Part shown: in pieces, positions 5,763 to 6,197 of the stretch
How positions within the stretch are numbered: position 1 is the stretch's first letter
How the letters are laid out: each line of letters opens with the position of its first letter
Origin: Polaribacter sp.
Lineage (GTDB): Bacteria > Bacteroidota > Bacteroidia > Flavobacteriales > Flavobacteriaceae
Assembly: GCA_029245665.1 (NCBI GenBank)
Contig: JAQWOW010000116.1
Location: 1-6,197 of the forward strand
Length of the DNA: 6,197 nt
Direction of reading: 5' to 3'
The notes under the pieces: generated by a model
Told to the model about the DNA's origin: nothing
The model's database searches: none
What the model saw: the letters and a program-made list of their open reading frames with translations, nothing else
Translations under genes and position numbers: made by a program

Positions 5763-6197
5763 ATGAATTACCAACAAACTTTAGATTGGATGTTTGCGCA
5801 ATTGCCCATGTATCAAAGAGAGGGTGAAATTGCATTTAAAAAAGACTTAACAAATATTTCAGCTTTTTCAAAAGAATTAGATTTTCCAGATAAAAAGTTT
5901 GCTTCTATTCACGTTGGTGGCACAAATGGAAAAGGTTCTACCAGTCATATGTTAGCTTCTATTTTACAAGAAGCAGGATATAAAGTTGGTTTATACACTT
6001 CGCCCCATTTGAAGAGTTTTAGAGAAAGGATTCGTATCAATGGTTGCGAAATACCTGAAAGAAAAGTAACTTCATTTATAGCAAAGCATCATTTTTTCTT
6101 AGAGCAACAAAAACTATCTTTCTTTGAGATGACTGTTGGGATGGCTTTTGATTATTTTGCCTCAGAAAAAGTAGATATTGCCATTGTTGAAGTTGGT
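5763..6197 (+). CDS. folC: Folylpolyglutamate synthase / dihydrofolate synthase, 3'-truncated by the window edge
   Basis: An ATP-dependent Mur-ligase-family enzyme that adds glutamate to dihydropteroate and to folates in the cytoplasm. Only the first 145 codons are in the window, and the frame is open to the last base; the family is about 400-430 aa. Visible motifs: the P-loop HVGGTNGKGST (50-60), YTSPHL (78-83) with the following RERIRING (87-94), FFEMTVGMAF (120-129), and VDIAIVEVG (137-145), which is the start of the conserved E-V-G-L-G-G-R segment. The MNYQQTLDWMFAQLPMYQREG N terminus (1-21) is the usual beginning of this family, supporting the ATG at 5763. The gene sits 17 nt after tonB and is probably co-transcribed, perhaps with its own start signal at 5751-5758. 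No functional link with the Ton system is known to me. Whether it is bifunctional cannot be decided from the visible part. Confidence 0.95.
   Translation, partial: MNYQQTLDWMFAQLPMYQREGEIAFKKDLTNISAFSKELDFPDKKFASIHVGGTNGKGSTSHMLASILQEAGYKVGLYTSPHLKSFRERIRINGCEIPERKVTSFIAKHHFFLEQQKLSFFEMTVGMAFDYFASEKVDIAIVEVG

Noticed and set aside
1..6197. Mobile element, CRISPR array, tRNA/rRNA, toxin-antitoxin or defence system
   Set aside because: No repeats, terminal inverted repeats, transposase or integrase motifs, or RNA-gene structures were seen; the content is ordinary core genes in one orientation.

Overview
The window looks like a core chromosomal segment from a low-GC member of the Bacteroidota, most likely a marine-type Flavobacteriaceae. 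The evidence is the roughly one-third GC content, A-rich gene leaders with almost no Shine-Dalgarno sequences, promoter elements of the Bacteroidota TTG/TAnnTTTG type, and protein sequences that read as flavobacterial homologues. Placement is by recognition of the proteins, not by a database search. All six convincing genes plus one 3'-truncated gene lie on the + strand.

Layout: (1) the C-terminal four fifths of anmK, a cell-wall recycling kinase, enters from the left edge and ends at 872. (2) A 181-bp gap carries a possible AT-rich terminator, a good Bacteroidota promoter and a small G/C hairpin. (3) A two-gene unit follows: a Glu/Leu/Phe/Val-type amino-acid dehydrogenase (1054-2286) and, 15 nt later, a NhaD-family Na+/H+ antiporter (2302-3696). 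It is closed by a clear 15-bp hairpin terminator (3716-3755). (4) A second unit starts at 3839: exbB, exbD (1-nt gap), a TonB-type energy transducer (1-nt gap) and, after 17 nt, folC, which runs off the right edge.

How the genes fit together: ExbB-ExbD-TonB is a proton-driven inner-membrane motor that powers TonB-dependent outer-membrane receptors. NhaD exchanges Na+ for H+ and so acts on the same ion gradients. AnmK, the amino-acid dehydrogenase and FolC are cytoplasmic metabolic enzymes with no obvious shared pathway, so their proximity is probably housekeeping gene order. I see no transposase, phage gene, CRISPR array, tRNA, rRNA or defence locus, and no clearly novel system. The most useful second-look items are the loss of both glutamate-specificity residues in the dehydrogenase, the structured leader in front of it, the charged Pro-poor linker and two-cysteine C-terminal domain of the TonB protein, and the promoter-like element immediately before folC.
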